Below, piece after piece: positions 26,848 to 34,654 of a stretch of DNA of 64,000 nucleotides (positions are counted from its first letter, which is position 1; every line of letters begins with the position of its first letter). The translations under genes and the position numbers were made by a program. This DNA comes from Paraglaciecola polaris LMG 21857 (GTDB lineage: Bacteria; Pseudomonadota; Gammaproteobacteria; Enterobacterales; Alteromonadaceae), in contig NZ_BAER01000107.1 in the NCBI RefSeq assembly GCF_000315055.1, positions 30,275 to 94,274 on the forward strand. Direction: 5' to 3'. The notes beneath the pieces were generated by a model. The model saw only the letters and a program-made list of their open reading frames with translations. It was not told the DNA's origin and did no database searches.

Positions 26848-27978
26848 CTAAAACAAAAACTCTTCAGCAAAAACAATCGGTTGACTGGTATAGCCAGACA
26901 AAAAATGAACAAGCATGTCTTTTCGCCCCGTTACCGCGACAACAATCACATCATGTTCGGTTTCTTGAATTAAGTGAGGAGCATGAAACCGTTTACCAAA
27001 GCGCGCTATTTGATGGTCTTCAGACGCGGCAAAGTCCACAGATAAAACAATGGCGTCCGATAACTGCCCTATCAAAATAGAAGCAAGTTCACTTGCTCCG
27101 TACAAGATAACCTTTTTCGTTTTATATTTATCGGCAAAGCTTTTTAATTCATTAATAACGTGCTGACGATGCTTGCGCTTACCATAGGCGGCATTCAATG
27201 CGGAATAAAAGGTAGCAAGTGATTTGATTCTATCTTCATCGAAGTTCGCATAAGGGAAATCTAACAGCATTTCTTGTTGCCATGCGAAACCCGAGGCGTT
27301 GGCTTCGTTACCCGTGGTTGTATGGTGTTCCAATTTTTTTTCAAATAGGCTTTTGGGGACACTCGAGTCAACATCTAGAAATGACATTAACGACTTTCGA
27401 ATGCCAACTTCATCGCTTCTAACCTCTTCATAATTAATCAAAATACGTGAATAAGACTTAGGCAAAAATCGGACTACGGCTGACCAGTGCAAATAAATGA
27501 GTTGTGATGCATACTCATTATCAAATTGATCTCTTGTCAGTAAAGAATTAGCGATAGAGTGTGCGTGACGTTTTACCAGTACCACTTTTATATCAGCATC
27601 AAGTTCTTTAAAAACCTCCAGCCAGAAAGGCAGCAAAATACACATTCTAGGGTCTTTAAGTGAAACCTTTGTATTTTTAGCGAGAAGCTTTTGAAGATAA
27701 TTCACTGCTTTGTTTCGCAGACCTTCATACAGTTTGCTTTGCTTGAGGTCAGCTAAATTCAGCCATGCTAAAGAACACCAATGATAACCTAAAGAATGAA
27801 GTAGTTTTTCGTTGATATCGACGATTAACTCATCTTCCCAATACCCATTCGGATTGTCCTTACTAGGATGCATGAGGTGCTCTCCACACGAAAACCCCAT
27901 CGTCTCTACTAAGCTAGCCACTAAGCTGGTCCCTGACCTATGCATTCCTAACACCAAAACTAATCGATTTGCAGACAT
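26848..27978 (-). CDS. Sulfotransferase 2 fused to a C-terminal Rossmann-like module
   Basis: The N-terminal 270 residues form a PAPS sulfotransferase domain (start LVLVLGMHRSGTSLVASLV; NPNGYWEDELIVDINEKLL; 3'-phosphate region KVVLVKRHAHSIANSLL). The last 94 residues are a separate nucleotide-binding-like module beginning KKVILYGASELASILIGQL and ending IVFAEEFLF. The same kind of module ends the two following genes of the operon (28031 and 29422). The gene is a second sulfotransferase, distinct from the single-domain one at 23110. Start ATG at 27978, 85 bases from the next gene. Confidence 0.85.
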   Translation of the reverse strand: MSANRLVLVLGMHRSGTSLVASLVETMGFSCGEHLMHPSKDNPNGYWEDELIVDINEKLLHSLGYHWCSLAWLNLADLKQSKLYEGLRNKAVNYLQKLLAKNTKVSLKDPRMCILLPFWLEVFKELDADIKVVLVKRHAHSIANSLLTRDQFDNEYASQLIYLHWSAVVRFLPKSYSRILINYEEVRSDEVGIRKSLMSFLDVDSSVPKSLFEKKLEHHTTTGNEANASGFAWQQEMLLDFPYANFDEDRIKSLATFYSALNAAYGKRKHRQHVINELKSFADKYKTKKVILYGASELASILIGQLSDAIVLSVDFAASEDHQIARFGKRFHAPHLIQETEHDVIVVAVTGRKDMLVHFLSGYTSQPIVFAEEFLF

Positions 27979-28030
27979 ACAGAACCTTTGAAACGTGGAT
28001 ATTTTTATATAGTTGACAAGCAGTGGCCCG

Positions 28031-29164
28031 TTAAACCGTTATAACACGACCTTTGAATTCTTGCGCTTCAAGATTGATACACATCTCTGCTTTGAAATGA
28101 AATGAACAGACTACGACGACATCAATATCGGCAAGTAATGATGTGGAGAGGGTCTTGACAGGAATTCCCTTTTTATCAGCAACTGATTTCTTTTTATCAA
28201 TAATCACAGAAAACTGTATGTGAGAAGAAAACGCTTCTAGGACATATTCACTGATATCGTTAAATCCATACAGCGCGACCTTGTCAGTCGTACTAACACT
28301 AGAATGTAAATCAGTAAACAATCTGCCTAAGTGTCTAAACTTATGACGATACTTAAACAACCAGCCGTACGATTTGGCAAGGTTTTCAGCGCTTTGTGGA
28401 ATGTTAAGGTGCTTTATCTCCTTGAGAATTGTACTCTTTTCTTTTACTGCGACATAGTAACTTTCTTGACTATGCCATCGGGTTGTATGAACGTGCGCGC
28501 GAAAAAAGTTTAACGGCTTGCAAACATAAGCAATAGCAGAGTTGGATAACAGCTGTATATAGCAATAGTAGTCAGCACAATATTTCATGCTATTCTGTGT
28601 TAATGCCACTAGTAGATTTTCCTTTTTAAACACAACTGCGCTTGCATTGGGTATGACATTTTGGAACACTAAATAATCTTTAATAAAGGTTCTACCATCT
28701 AATACAAAATCTTCGAGCCATCGATTTTGGTATTCAGAATGGGAATAGTCGTAACGACATTGTGTTTTACTAGAGTCATCAATAATCATAGAGTCACAGT
28801 AAGCCATCCCTATTTCCGGAAAGGCTTTAAATTGATGCAAGAGCACCTGTAAAAACTCAGGGGCTGACACATCATCACTTTCCGCAATCCATATATAGTC
28901 TCCCTTAGCAATACGAACGCCTTTTCGCCACTGTTCGTTAACACAACCACCGTTTTTGTCATTAAACAAAGTCTCTGAAACGCGCTTTTCTTGGTCAGCA
29001 TAAGCTTGTAATACATGCTGGCTATTATCAGTACTAGCATCATCGAGTAGAATAATCTCAAAATCACCGAAGCTTTGTTCAGAAATCGATTTAAGCCGCT
29101 CAGGTAAAAAACGGGCATGGTTATAACAAGGAACAATGATGGATAATGTCGGTGATTTTGACAT
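28031..29164 (-). CDS. Family 2 glycosyltransferase with C-terminal Rossmann-like module
   Basis: The N-terminal 200 residues are a GT-A family 2 glycosyltransferase: SPTLSIIVPCYNHARFLPERL, then DDASTDNS (the first Asp pair) and GDYIWIAESDDVSAPEF (DxD-like metal site). The C-terminal 89 residues form a Rossmann-like module (DKVALYGFNDISEYVLEAF ... VVVVCSFHFKAEM). I choose the ATG at 29164 because GGGGA lies about 10 bases before it. An ATG at 29185 would add seven residues and has no such site. The likely job is adding a sugar to the flagellar glycan or to its carrier. It overlaps no neighbour except the small fragment upstream. Confidence 0.85.
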   Translation of the reverse strand: MSKSPTLSIIVPCYNHARFLPERLKSISEQSFGDFEIILLDDASTDNSQHVLQAYADQEKRVSETLFNDKNGGCVNEQWRKGVRIAKGDYIWIAESDDVSAPEFLQVLLHQFKAFPEIGMAYCDSMIIDDSSKTQCRYDYSHSEYQNRWLEDFVLDGRTFIKDYLVFQNVIPNASAVVFKKENLLVALTQNSMKYCADYYCYIQLLSNSAIAYVCKPLNFFRAHVHTTRWHSQESYYVAVKEKSTILKEIKHLNIPQSAENLAKSYGWLFKYRHKFRHLGRLFTDLHSSVSTTDKVALYGFNDISEYVLEAFSSHIQFSVIIDKKKSVADKKGIPVKTLSTSLLADIDVVVVCSFHFKAEMCINLEAQEFKGRVITV

Positions 29165-29175
29165 AAAACGATCCC

Positions 29176-29409
29176 CTATGACCATATCAGTTCACTCAAT
29201 ACACTTTTGTTCCAAAACGAAACAGAAAATTGATTATGCACTTCAATTGGCTGCAACGTAGATAAGGTGATATTAATCAGACTCATATAAATTAAACGCG
29301 CATCGTGACCCAATGCCTCAAATACGATCGCCTGACGAATTATCTTGGCAAAAATACCCTCTGTATTTTTGGAGCGTTCGTTCATACGATAACAAATCAG
29401 AGTATTCAC
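29176..29409 (-). pseudogene. Remnant of a GT-B (family 4-like) glycosyltransferase
   Basis: The frame of 77 codons begins MNTLICYRMNERSKNTEGIFAKIIRQAIVFEALGHDARLIYMS. Its pattern GIFxKIxxQAxxFxxLGHxxxLIY is that of the N-terminus of family 4 glycosyltransferases. The rest of the enzyme is missing: the remaining 34 residues do not continue the fold, and the frame stops 12 bases before the next start codon. I take it as a decayed or internally deleted gene. It could still be translated, since it sits in the operon 12 bases after the HAD-like gene. Confidence 0.5.
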
Positions 29410-29421
29410 GACTGCATTCCC

Positions 29422-31485
29422 CTACAAAAAGTCTTCAAGAAAAATAACCTTACAGCTCAACCCATTTACCAAGGGAGATATCTGAGCTTTTCTACCTATC
29501 ACTGACACTAATAGAATTCCCTCTATAGCGTCCAGTGACTTAAGTGAATGAATGGGCACATGCTGTATAGTTTTACCGTGCAATTTACTATTAATATCAA
29601 CGACCCAACTCACCTTGCCAGCCAGATGAGGCATAACAAAACTAAATCCACTTCCGGCACCATAAATGACCACTTGTTTCGCTTCTTGTATTTGCTCCAC
29701 CAGATCCAAAAAAGTATTCACCAAAGACTGTTTTTGTAATGCAAGAGGGGTACTTTGTTGTGGATCTTCGCTATTACAACTGAGCATGTCATTGAAACTA
29801 ACAGCTGATGTGCCATCAATCCCTAATTCCGTATTTACATTTCCCATTGCCCTGGAAAAATCATTAGGAATATCCTGGAAAAAATTCTGTAAATTTATGA
29901 ACGCCAGATCCCTGTTAATCTCTCTGGACTTGTGTGAATCTAAACACTGCCATATACCTTGCTGCACGGTTTGTTTAGCAAAATCTATTAGCAGGTTCTT
30001 ATTTGCAAAGACCGGCTTTAGTCGCTCATTAATATATAAAATAGCACCTTTGTCTTCACTACCTGCCCATTCAATAAGATCTCGATACTCACTCAACGTG
30101 GTTAAAATATCGCCCTCAGTACGCTCATCAACCATGGCGGTAAGACCCGGTTGGGTTGCACTCACACTGCACAGCAAAAATCCTTGCAGAGGGGTATCAA
30201 TATGCTTACTTAAAACAGTATAGATTGTTCCGCGCCAACCAATGTCAACAAGCGCCAGTGGACTTGATTGTGTTGCAAAGAGCCCTTGCAGATATTGAAT
30301 ACTGCTAGATTTTCTGCGATGTAGGGAGAGACTGAATTGTTCGCATAATAGCTTGTCGTTCAAAATAGCTTGCATAAGATCGGACTCCAACAAGCTATCT
30401 TTGCTACACTCCATATTTTGACAAAATGTCGTTAAAGCTGCACTAAAGCTAGTGTCATAGAGACCAAAGGCCTTTTCTAACCCTTCCAGCCCTTCCGCCC
30501 GGTAACTTCGGTCAACAAACTCTAGGGTCTGCTTATTAAGTTCCTGATACTCCAATTGATTAACAATAACGCGATTAATATAAGCATATTGAATATTAGT
30601 TTTAGGGAAAAGGTGACGATACAAGTTGAACAAGAAGTAACTATCACGCGCTAAAAAAGCTACATGTTGCTTTTCCTGCAACTGGGTTTTCAACCAACAA
30701 CAAAACGCGATCAATACCGGGCCCAATGTAAGGGCGCCAAAATCAAACAACGCTTGCTGCAACCTTTTCTGTTCCTTGCCTGATGTCAAATTACTACTTT
30801 CACGGCGGTAGAGAAATGAGTTAATTTGAAGTTTTTTGGGTTGAAAAAAATCACCATTTGGATTATCACCAATATGTATTAGCTGGTCTTTCCCGAGCTG
30901 CTCTGTTTGCAGAACATGTTTAAACATTTTACCACTTGCCTTGTTCAATCCTAACTCACAGGACAGATAACAATGGCTAATATACTGCTCGATTTCTAAA
31001 GTGTTTAAAAATACTTGAAATTGCTTTGGTGTGTAATAAGTATCACTTAGTATCAGCAGCCTTTGCTGACGTTCGACACAGCTAGACAGAAATAACTTTA
31101 CATGGGGATTGAGACACAAGTTGGCAGCTTCTAGTTTCGCGAGAGCCTCGCTAAACTGCCTGCCTAAGGACTTGAATTCGACACAACCCGCTAATTGCAG
31201 TACCGCTTGATACCACTGTATGGTAGTTAATTCCCTATCTTTGTTATCAATCCCATTGGCCCTGCTAACCTCGGCGTAAGCTTGTTCACGCAGTAAAAGA
31301 AACTGCTGCAACCCGAGGTGTAAGTCATGTTCTGTAAAAAATGTATGAAAAAGATTCTCAACAATGGCAAGCTCTGGTTCTTTGCGTTCCACAAGGGTAT
31401 CAAAGAAATCTAGGCAAATAGTGCCCACATCGTTCAAAGGTACTGGTTGTCCATTTATTAGCTGTTCAAATGAACTAAATTCCAT
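29422..31485 (-). CDS. HAD-like protein with C-terminal Rossmann-like module (first gene of the glycan operon)
   Basis: The N-terminal 230 residues carry HAD motifs: motif I CLDFFDTLV, motif II LILSDTYY, a Lys in NKASGKMFK, and motif IV IHIGDNPNGDFFQP. The middle part (about 235-590) is an uncharacterised domain with ARDSYFLFNLYRHLF and ALVDIGWRGTIYTVL, of the type seen in HAD proteins of polysaccharide clusters. The last 90 residues (VVIYGAGSGFSFVMPHLAG ... VIFLEDFL) are the Rossmann-like module shared with the next two operon genes. At 687 residues it is a multi-domain enzyme. It may be a phosphatase or a sugar-transfer-related protein; its role is not known to me. It is headed by a sigma-28 promoter. 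Confidence 0.7.
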   Translation of the reverse strand: MEFSSFEQLINGQPVPLNDVGTICLDFFDTLVERKEPELAIVENLFHTFFTEHDLHLGLQQFLLLREQAYAEVSRANGIDNKDRELTTIQWYQAVLQLAGCVEFKSLGRQFSEALAKLEAANLCLNPHVKLFLSSCVERQQRLLILSDTYYTPKQFQVFLNTLEIEQYISHCYLSCELGLNKASGKMFKHVLQTEQLGKDQLIHIGDNPNGDFFQPKKLQINSFLYRRESSNLTSGKEQKRLQQALFDFGALTLGPVLIAFCCWLKTQLQEKQHVAFLARDSYFLFNLYRHLFPKTNIQYAYINRVIVNQLEYQELNKQTLEFVDRSYRAEGLEGLEKAFGLYDTSFSAALTTFCQNMECSKDSLLESDLMQAILNDKLLCEQFSLSLHRRKSSSIQYLQGLFATQSSPLALVDIGWRGTIYTVLSKHIDTPLQGFLLCSVSATQPGLTAMVDERTEGDILTTLSEYRDLIEWAGSEDKGAILYINERLKPVFANKNLLIDFAKQTVQQGIWQCLDSHKSREINRDLAFINLQNFFQDIPNDFSRAMGNVNTELGIDGTSAVSFNDMLSCNSEDPQQSTPLALQKQSLVNTFLDLVEQIQEAKQVVIYGAGSGFSFVMPHLAGKVSWVVDINSKLHGKTIQHVPIHSLKSLDAIEGILLVSVIGRKAQISPLVNGLSCKVIFLEDFL

Positions 31486-31640
31486 ACTATTTTCTCTTTA
31501 GTGAAATAGGTAAAGCTGATTCCCCCCGAGTAAACCACGCATAGTAGGTTTATAATATGCTTTGCAAAAAATTAAATTATGGTTTACTGGACGGAGGCCT
31601 AATTACAATAACGCTATTAAAATACAATCGGAGTGTATTT

Positions 31641-31667
31641 TTATCGACGGATAACTATTAAGCTTTA
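31641..31667 (-). promoter_or_regulatory. Sigma-28 (FliA) promoter of the glycan decoration operon
   Basis: The minus strand reads TAAA, a 15-base spacer (31649-31663) and GTCGATAA. This matches the FliA consensus TAAA-N15-GCCGATAA except for one base, and has exactly the same -10 as the main flagellin promoter at 44608-44634. It sits about 155 bases upstream of the HAD-like gene at 29422-31485, in a 236-base gap with no gene. The gap also separates it from the pse/ACP unit upstream. Confidence 0.8.
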
Positions 31668-31721
31668 ACATATATCTAAAAGCTAAATATTCTTGTTGCT
31701 CGTTAGGTACAAACCCAATAC

Positions 31722-32447
31722 TTAAGCAGTACTACCCGCATCAACCGTCATTACAGTGCCCGTGATAGCAGAGCCTTTGTCACTTAATAAAAAGCTGACC
31801 ATGGCAGCGGCATCCTCAACACTGGCTAATTTACCTAATGGGCTTCTGCGCTTAATCGATGCTAACTTTTCACCTTGCAACTCGCCTGTCATATCCGTTT
31901 GCATATAACCGGGCGCCACACAGTTTACGGTAATGCCTGCCTTACCGACTTCTCTGGCTAGAGATTTACTGAACCCTTCTAAAGCGGCTTTACTTGCAGC
32001 ATAAACACTTAAACCATTGAATCCTGTTCTAGCGATTATCGACGAGATATTAATTACCCGCCCTCTTCGGTTAAGCAACATTGAGCGTAGCAAGTACTTA
32101 CTTATCAACATAGGAGATTGTACGTTTAAACGCATTAAATTATCGATCTCACTGTTTGGCATAGTGGCCAATACACCGTCATGCCCCACCGCGGCATTGT
32201 TAACTAAACCATAGGGGCGGCCAAAAGTTTTCACTAATGATTTACACAGTGCCGGAATATGCTCCAAATCAGCTAGATCCGCTTCAACGAAATGACACTG
32301 CTCAGGATTTACCGTAACCAGGTTTCGCAATTCATGACTGTACGTTCGTGCAAGTGCCACCACGGACATGCCTGAGGCCAGAATATCTTGGCAAATAGCC
32401 AAGCCTAATCCTCTGCTTGCCCCTGTAACAACAACATATTCAGACAT
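31722..32447 (-). CDS. Short-chain dehydrogenase/reductase (FabG-like)
   Basis: This is an NAD(P)-dependent SDR of FabG type. The cofactor motif is TGASRGLG at residues 8-15, and the catalytic Ser-Tyr-Lys triad is complete (INISSIIARTGFNGLSVYAASKA). The C-terminal AITGTVMTVDAGSTA is typical of ketoreductases. I start it at the ATG at 32447 because AGGAG lies 5 bases before it; the frame could start 6 bases earlier at a GTG. It overlaps the upstream ligase gene by 8 bases. Next to a dedicated ACP and an adenylating enzyme it probably reduces a 3-ketoacyl thioester to a 3-hydroxyacyl group. Confidence 0.9.
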   Translation of the reverse strand: MSEYVVVTGASRGLGLAICQDILASGMSVVALARTYSHELRNLVTVNPEQCHFVEADLADLEHIPALCKSLVKTFGRPYGLVNNAAVGHDGVLATMPNSEIDNLMRLNVQSPMLISKYLLRSMLLNRRGRVINISSIIARTGFNGLSVYAASKAALEGFSKSLAREVGKAGITVNCVAPGYMQTDMTGELQGEKLASIKRRSPLGKLASVEDAAAMVSFLLSDKGSAITGTVMTVDAGSTA

Positions 32448-33783
32448 TATCACTCCTGCTTAGTTTGCCTGTTGGGCTCACTACCAAACTGTCAATTTGA
32501 CGTAATTTTACAGGAATTTCAAAACGTTGCAGTGCCAATTTGCACCGCTCGCGCACGCTGCGACTAATATTCGACCAGTCCAGATGTGAATTGATCACAA
32601 TATCAGCAACCACAAGGTTACCCAGCACACTATTAGACTGACCATACACCTTGACCTGAACAACGCCCGATACAGACAAAATAACAGACTCAACTTTTTC
32701 AGGGTGCACTTTATTGCCCCCTACGTTGATGACCCCGCTCGCACGTCCAAGAAAGAACACCCTCCCCCCCTCTATTCGGACCTGATCCTGGGTATCCAAA
32801 TAGCCTTTTTCATCAATCCGTGCTTCAAGTTGTGCATCCAGTTTATGGCTTGGTTTTATGCGTAAATGTTCGCTTTCATCAATTACTAGTTGCGCACTAC
32901 CCACACCTTGTTCGAGCCAACTGACTGGGAAGCCTGCGAGCTTGTCTGCTACTACAAAGCCGACTCCGGCTTCTGTGGACGCATAGATATGGCGAATACT
33001 AGCGTTCGGATAAAGTTCAGAGAGCTTATCGAGCAAAGGTTGATCAACCGTTTCACCACCAAGCGTAATTCGTTGCAACGGTAAACTTAGCAGCTGATTT
33101 GTCATCAACATTTGGCGCCACATGCTTGGGGTGGCAGACAGAGCGCTCACCCTGGCCGTAGCATAGTGCTTCACGTTTAAAATTAAGTCCTCAGAGCTGC
33201 CATCAACCAACGTTGCACCACTGGTCAGTGCTTGCAACAAAACCTGCAAACCGGCATACCGGTAGACTTGATATAGATTTGCCCAACAAAGTGCTGACAA
33301 CGCCGGCGAAGCCTTGGTACTGAGTGTTAACGAAGCGAGTGAGTGACTAAACCATTTGGGCTGACCTGAGGTACCCGATGAGGCTAACCACCATCGTGTG
33401 GCTATTGTGTGAGTATGAGTTTGACCTGCAAGATTGCTCGAAGCTTGGACGAGTTTTGTTGCACGTTTACTTTGCTTAATATGTTGTTCAGATACCGAGC
33501 TGATGGTTATCGAAAGCTGCTGATAGCCAGGTTCAATACTTTCAGCTAACTCCTCTGAGCATAAATAAAGATCAGAGCAGAAGCCATCAAACGCGAGCAA
33601 CCCCACACTAAAAGAAGCACTGTTAGTGTATATCAATGCTAAAGGTTTATTTTTGAGGTGGCGATATTCTTCTCGCCACAGCTTAGCTGATTCAAGTAGC
33701 CACTCTAAAGAAAATGACTGACTTGCGGTCACAATTGTAGGAGTAACAGCCCTAGTTATTAGAAGTGACGCTAAGCTACTCAT
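32440..33783 (-). CDS. ANL-superfamily adenylating enzyme (acyl-CoA/acyl-ACP ligase)
   Basis: The protein (447 residues) has the AMP-forming ligase motifs: A3 WWLASSGTSGQPKW, A5 IYASTEAGVGF, the hinge GYLDTQDQVRIEGGRVFFLGR followed by NVGGNKVHPEKVE, and the C-terminal catalytic Lys in SPTGKLSR. It should activate a carboxylic acid with ATP and load it on the adjacent ACP. Its start overlaps the ACP stop (TAATG), and its end overlaps the reductase. The acyl chain is unknown. By analogy with P. syringae flagellin viosamine, which carries a 3-hydroxybutanoyl group, a short hydroxy acid is a fair guess. Confidence 0.88.
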   Translation of the reverse strand: MSSLASLLITRAVTPTIVTASQSFSLEWLLESAKLWREEYRHLKNKPLALIYTNSASFSVGLLAFDGFCSDLYLCSEELAESIEPGYQQLSITISSVSEQHIKQSKRATKLVQASSNLAGQTHTHTIATRWWLASSGTSGQPKWFSHSLASLTLSTKASPALSALCWANLYQVYRYAGLQVLLQALTSGATLVDGSSEDLILNVKHYATARVSALSATPSMWRQMLMTNQLLSLPLQRITLGGETVDQPLLDKLSELYPNASIRHIYASTEAGVGFVVADKLAGFPVSWLEQGVGSAQLVIDESEHLRIKPSHKLDAQLEARIDEKGYLDTQDQVRIEGGRVFFLGRASGVINVGGNKVHPEKVESVILSVSGVVQVKVYGQSNSVLGNLVVADIVINSHLDWSNISRSVRERCKLALQRFEIPVKLRQIDSLVVSPTGKLSRSDNV

Positions 33784-34043
33784 TAGTCATTCTGTAGCTC
33801 TAATCCTTGCGTATAAATTGCGACAAACTCAGCAAATGTTGCAGGATATACCTTAATCGCCAGTTCAGTAAAAGGGTCAATGCCTAACTCTTCTTCTAAT
33901 TGAGCCACTAACATTGCGTAGCCTAAAGAATCAAGCCCTGACTGCAACAACAACGTATCAGGCTCTATCGTTTCAATTAGTTGGCAATCACTTAACTCGG
34001 CAACATCACTCATAGCGCGTTTAACTATTTGTTCAATATTCAC
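33783..34043 (-). CDS. Acyl carrier protein (dedicated to the glycan cluster)
   Basis: The 86-residue acidic protein carries the phosphopantetheine site Ser in QSGLDSLGYAMLVAQLEEELGI, with the usual helix II after it. It is a dedicated ACP, not the housekeeping one, because of its place between an N-acyltransferase-like gene and the ligase. The start is a GTG that overlaps the upstream stop codon by 4 bases (GTGA), so translation is coupled. It likely carries the acyl group that the GNAT protein at 34040-34654 or another transferase puts on a sugar amine. Confidence 0.92.
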   Translation of the reverse strand: MNIEQIVKRAMSDVAELSDCQLIETIEPDTLLLQSGLDSLGYAMLVAQLEEELGIDPFTELAIKVYPATFAEFVAIYTQGLELQND

Positions 34044-34654
34044 TCTTGTTCCTTACTCAAAAATGTCACTTGCTGACATCCTCTTTGAATGGGTTTGGGT
34101 AATTTGGTTAGCACTTTTTCTCTGTGCTGTTGCCATTTTTGCATCGCATAGTGAAAAAAATGAATATCGAAGAGTGTGAGTTCTGATTGCTCATCACGTC
34201 TTCGCATTCCACCACTTTCTATTTTCATTAGTTCGTAATCAAATAGTTTGTGCAGTTTTAAAGCTGCCGTATTAAACGACAATACTTGCGCATCCAGCCC
34301 TATGCAGTTTGTCTTTTGTTTGGCATATTCGAGTGCAGCCCATTCGAGTATTAATCCACTTCCTGGTGCACAGTTTACTTCACCTAAGTAACAACCCCAC
34401 TGCATCACTTTGCGCTGAGTATCACTAAAATTCAATACGCCAATAGGGCGCGCATGCTGGCAATAAATCCAGCATTCGCGGTCAATGTCTTGCCGTAAAG
34501 CTTCAAACCAATGCTCATGCTCATCCCACGTAATCAGCTTGTCGTAATGCATATTTGCTCGCACTCTATCGCTATTGCGCCAATGCCAAACAGTGGATAT
34601 ATGTGATGCATCAATGGGTATGAAACAATGCTCACTAGCCGCGCTATTCATCAT
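34040..34654 (-). CDS. pseH: GNAT N-acyltransferase, PseH-like
   Basis: GNAT-fold protein of 204 residues. The N-terminal half (IDASHISTVWHWRNSDRVRANM) and the later GSGLILEWAALEYAKQ with LDAQVLSFNTAALKLHKLFDYE fit the PseH / N-acyltransferase family, which acylates the 4-amino group in CMP-pseudaminic acid synthesis. Canonical PseH uses acetyl-CoA. Here the ACP and ligase directly downstream suggest that another acyl donor may be used. It lies between pseG and the ACP with overlaps on both sides. The symbol is given for the family position only. Confidence 0.75.
   Translation of the reverse strand: MMNSAASEHCFIPIDASHISTVWHWRNSDRVRANMHYDKLITWDEHEHWFEALRQDIDRECWIYCQHARPIGVLNFSDTQRKVMQWGCYLGEVNCAPGSGLILEWAALEYAKQKTNCIGLDAQVLSFNTAALKLHKLFDYELMKIESGGMRRRDEQSELTLFDIHFFHYAMQKWQQHREKVLTKLPKPIQRGCQQVTFLSKEQE

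Noticed and set aside
29666..30223. Plus-strand open frame of 185 codons
   Set aside because: It lies wholly antisense to the HAD-like gene, whose motifs and operon position are clear.
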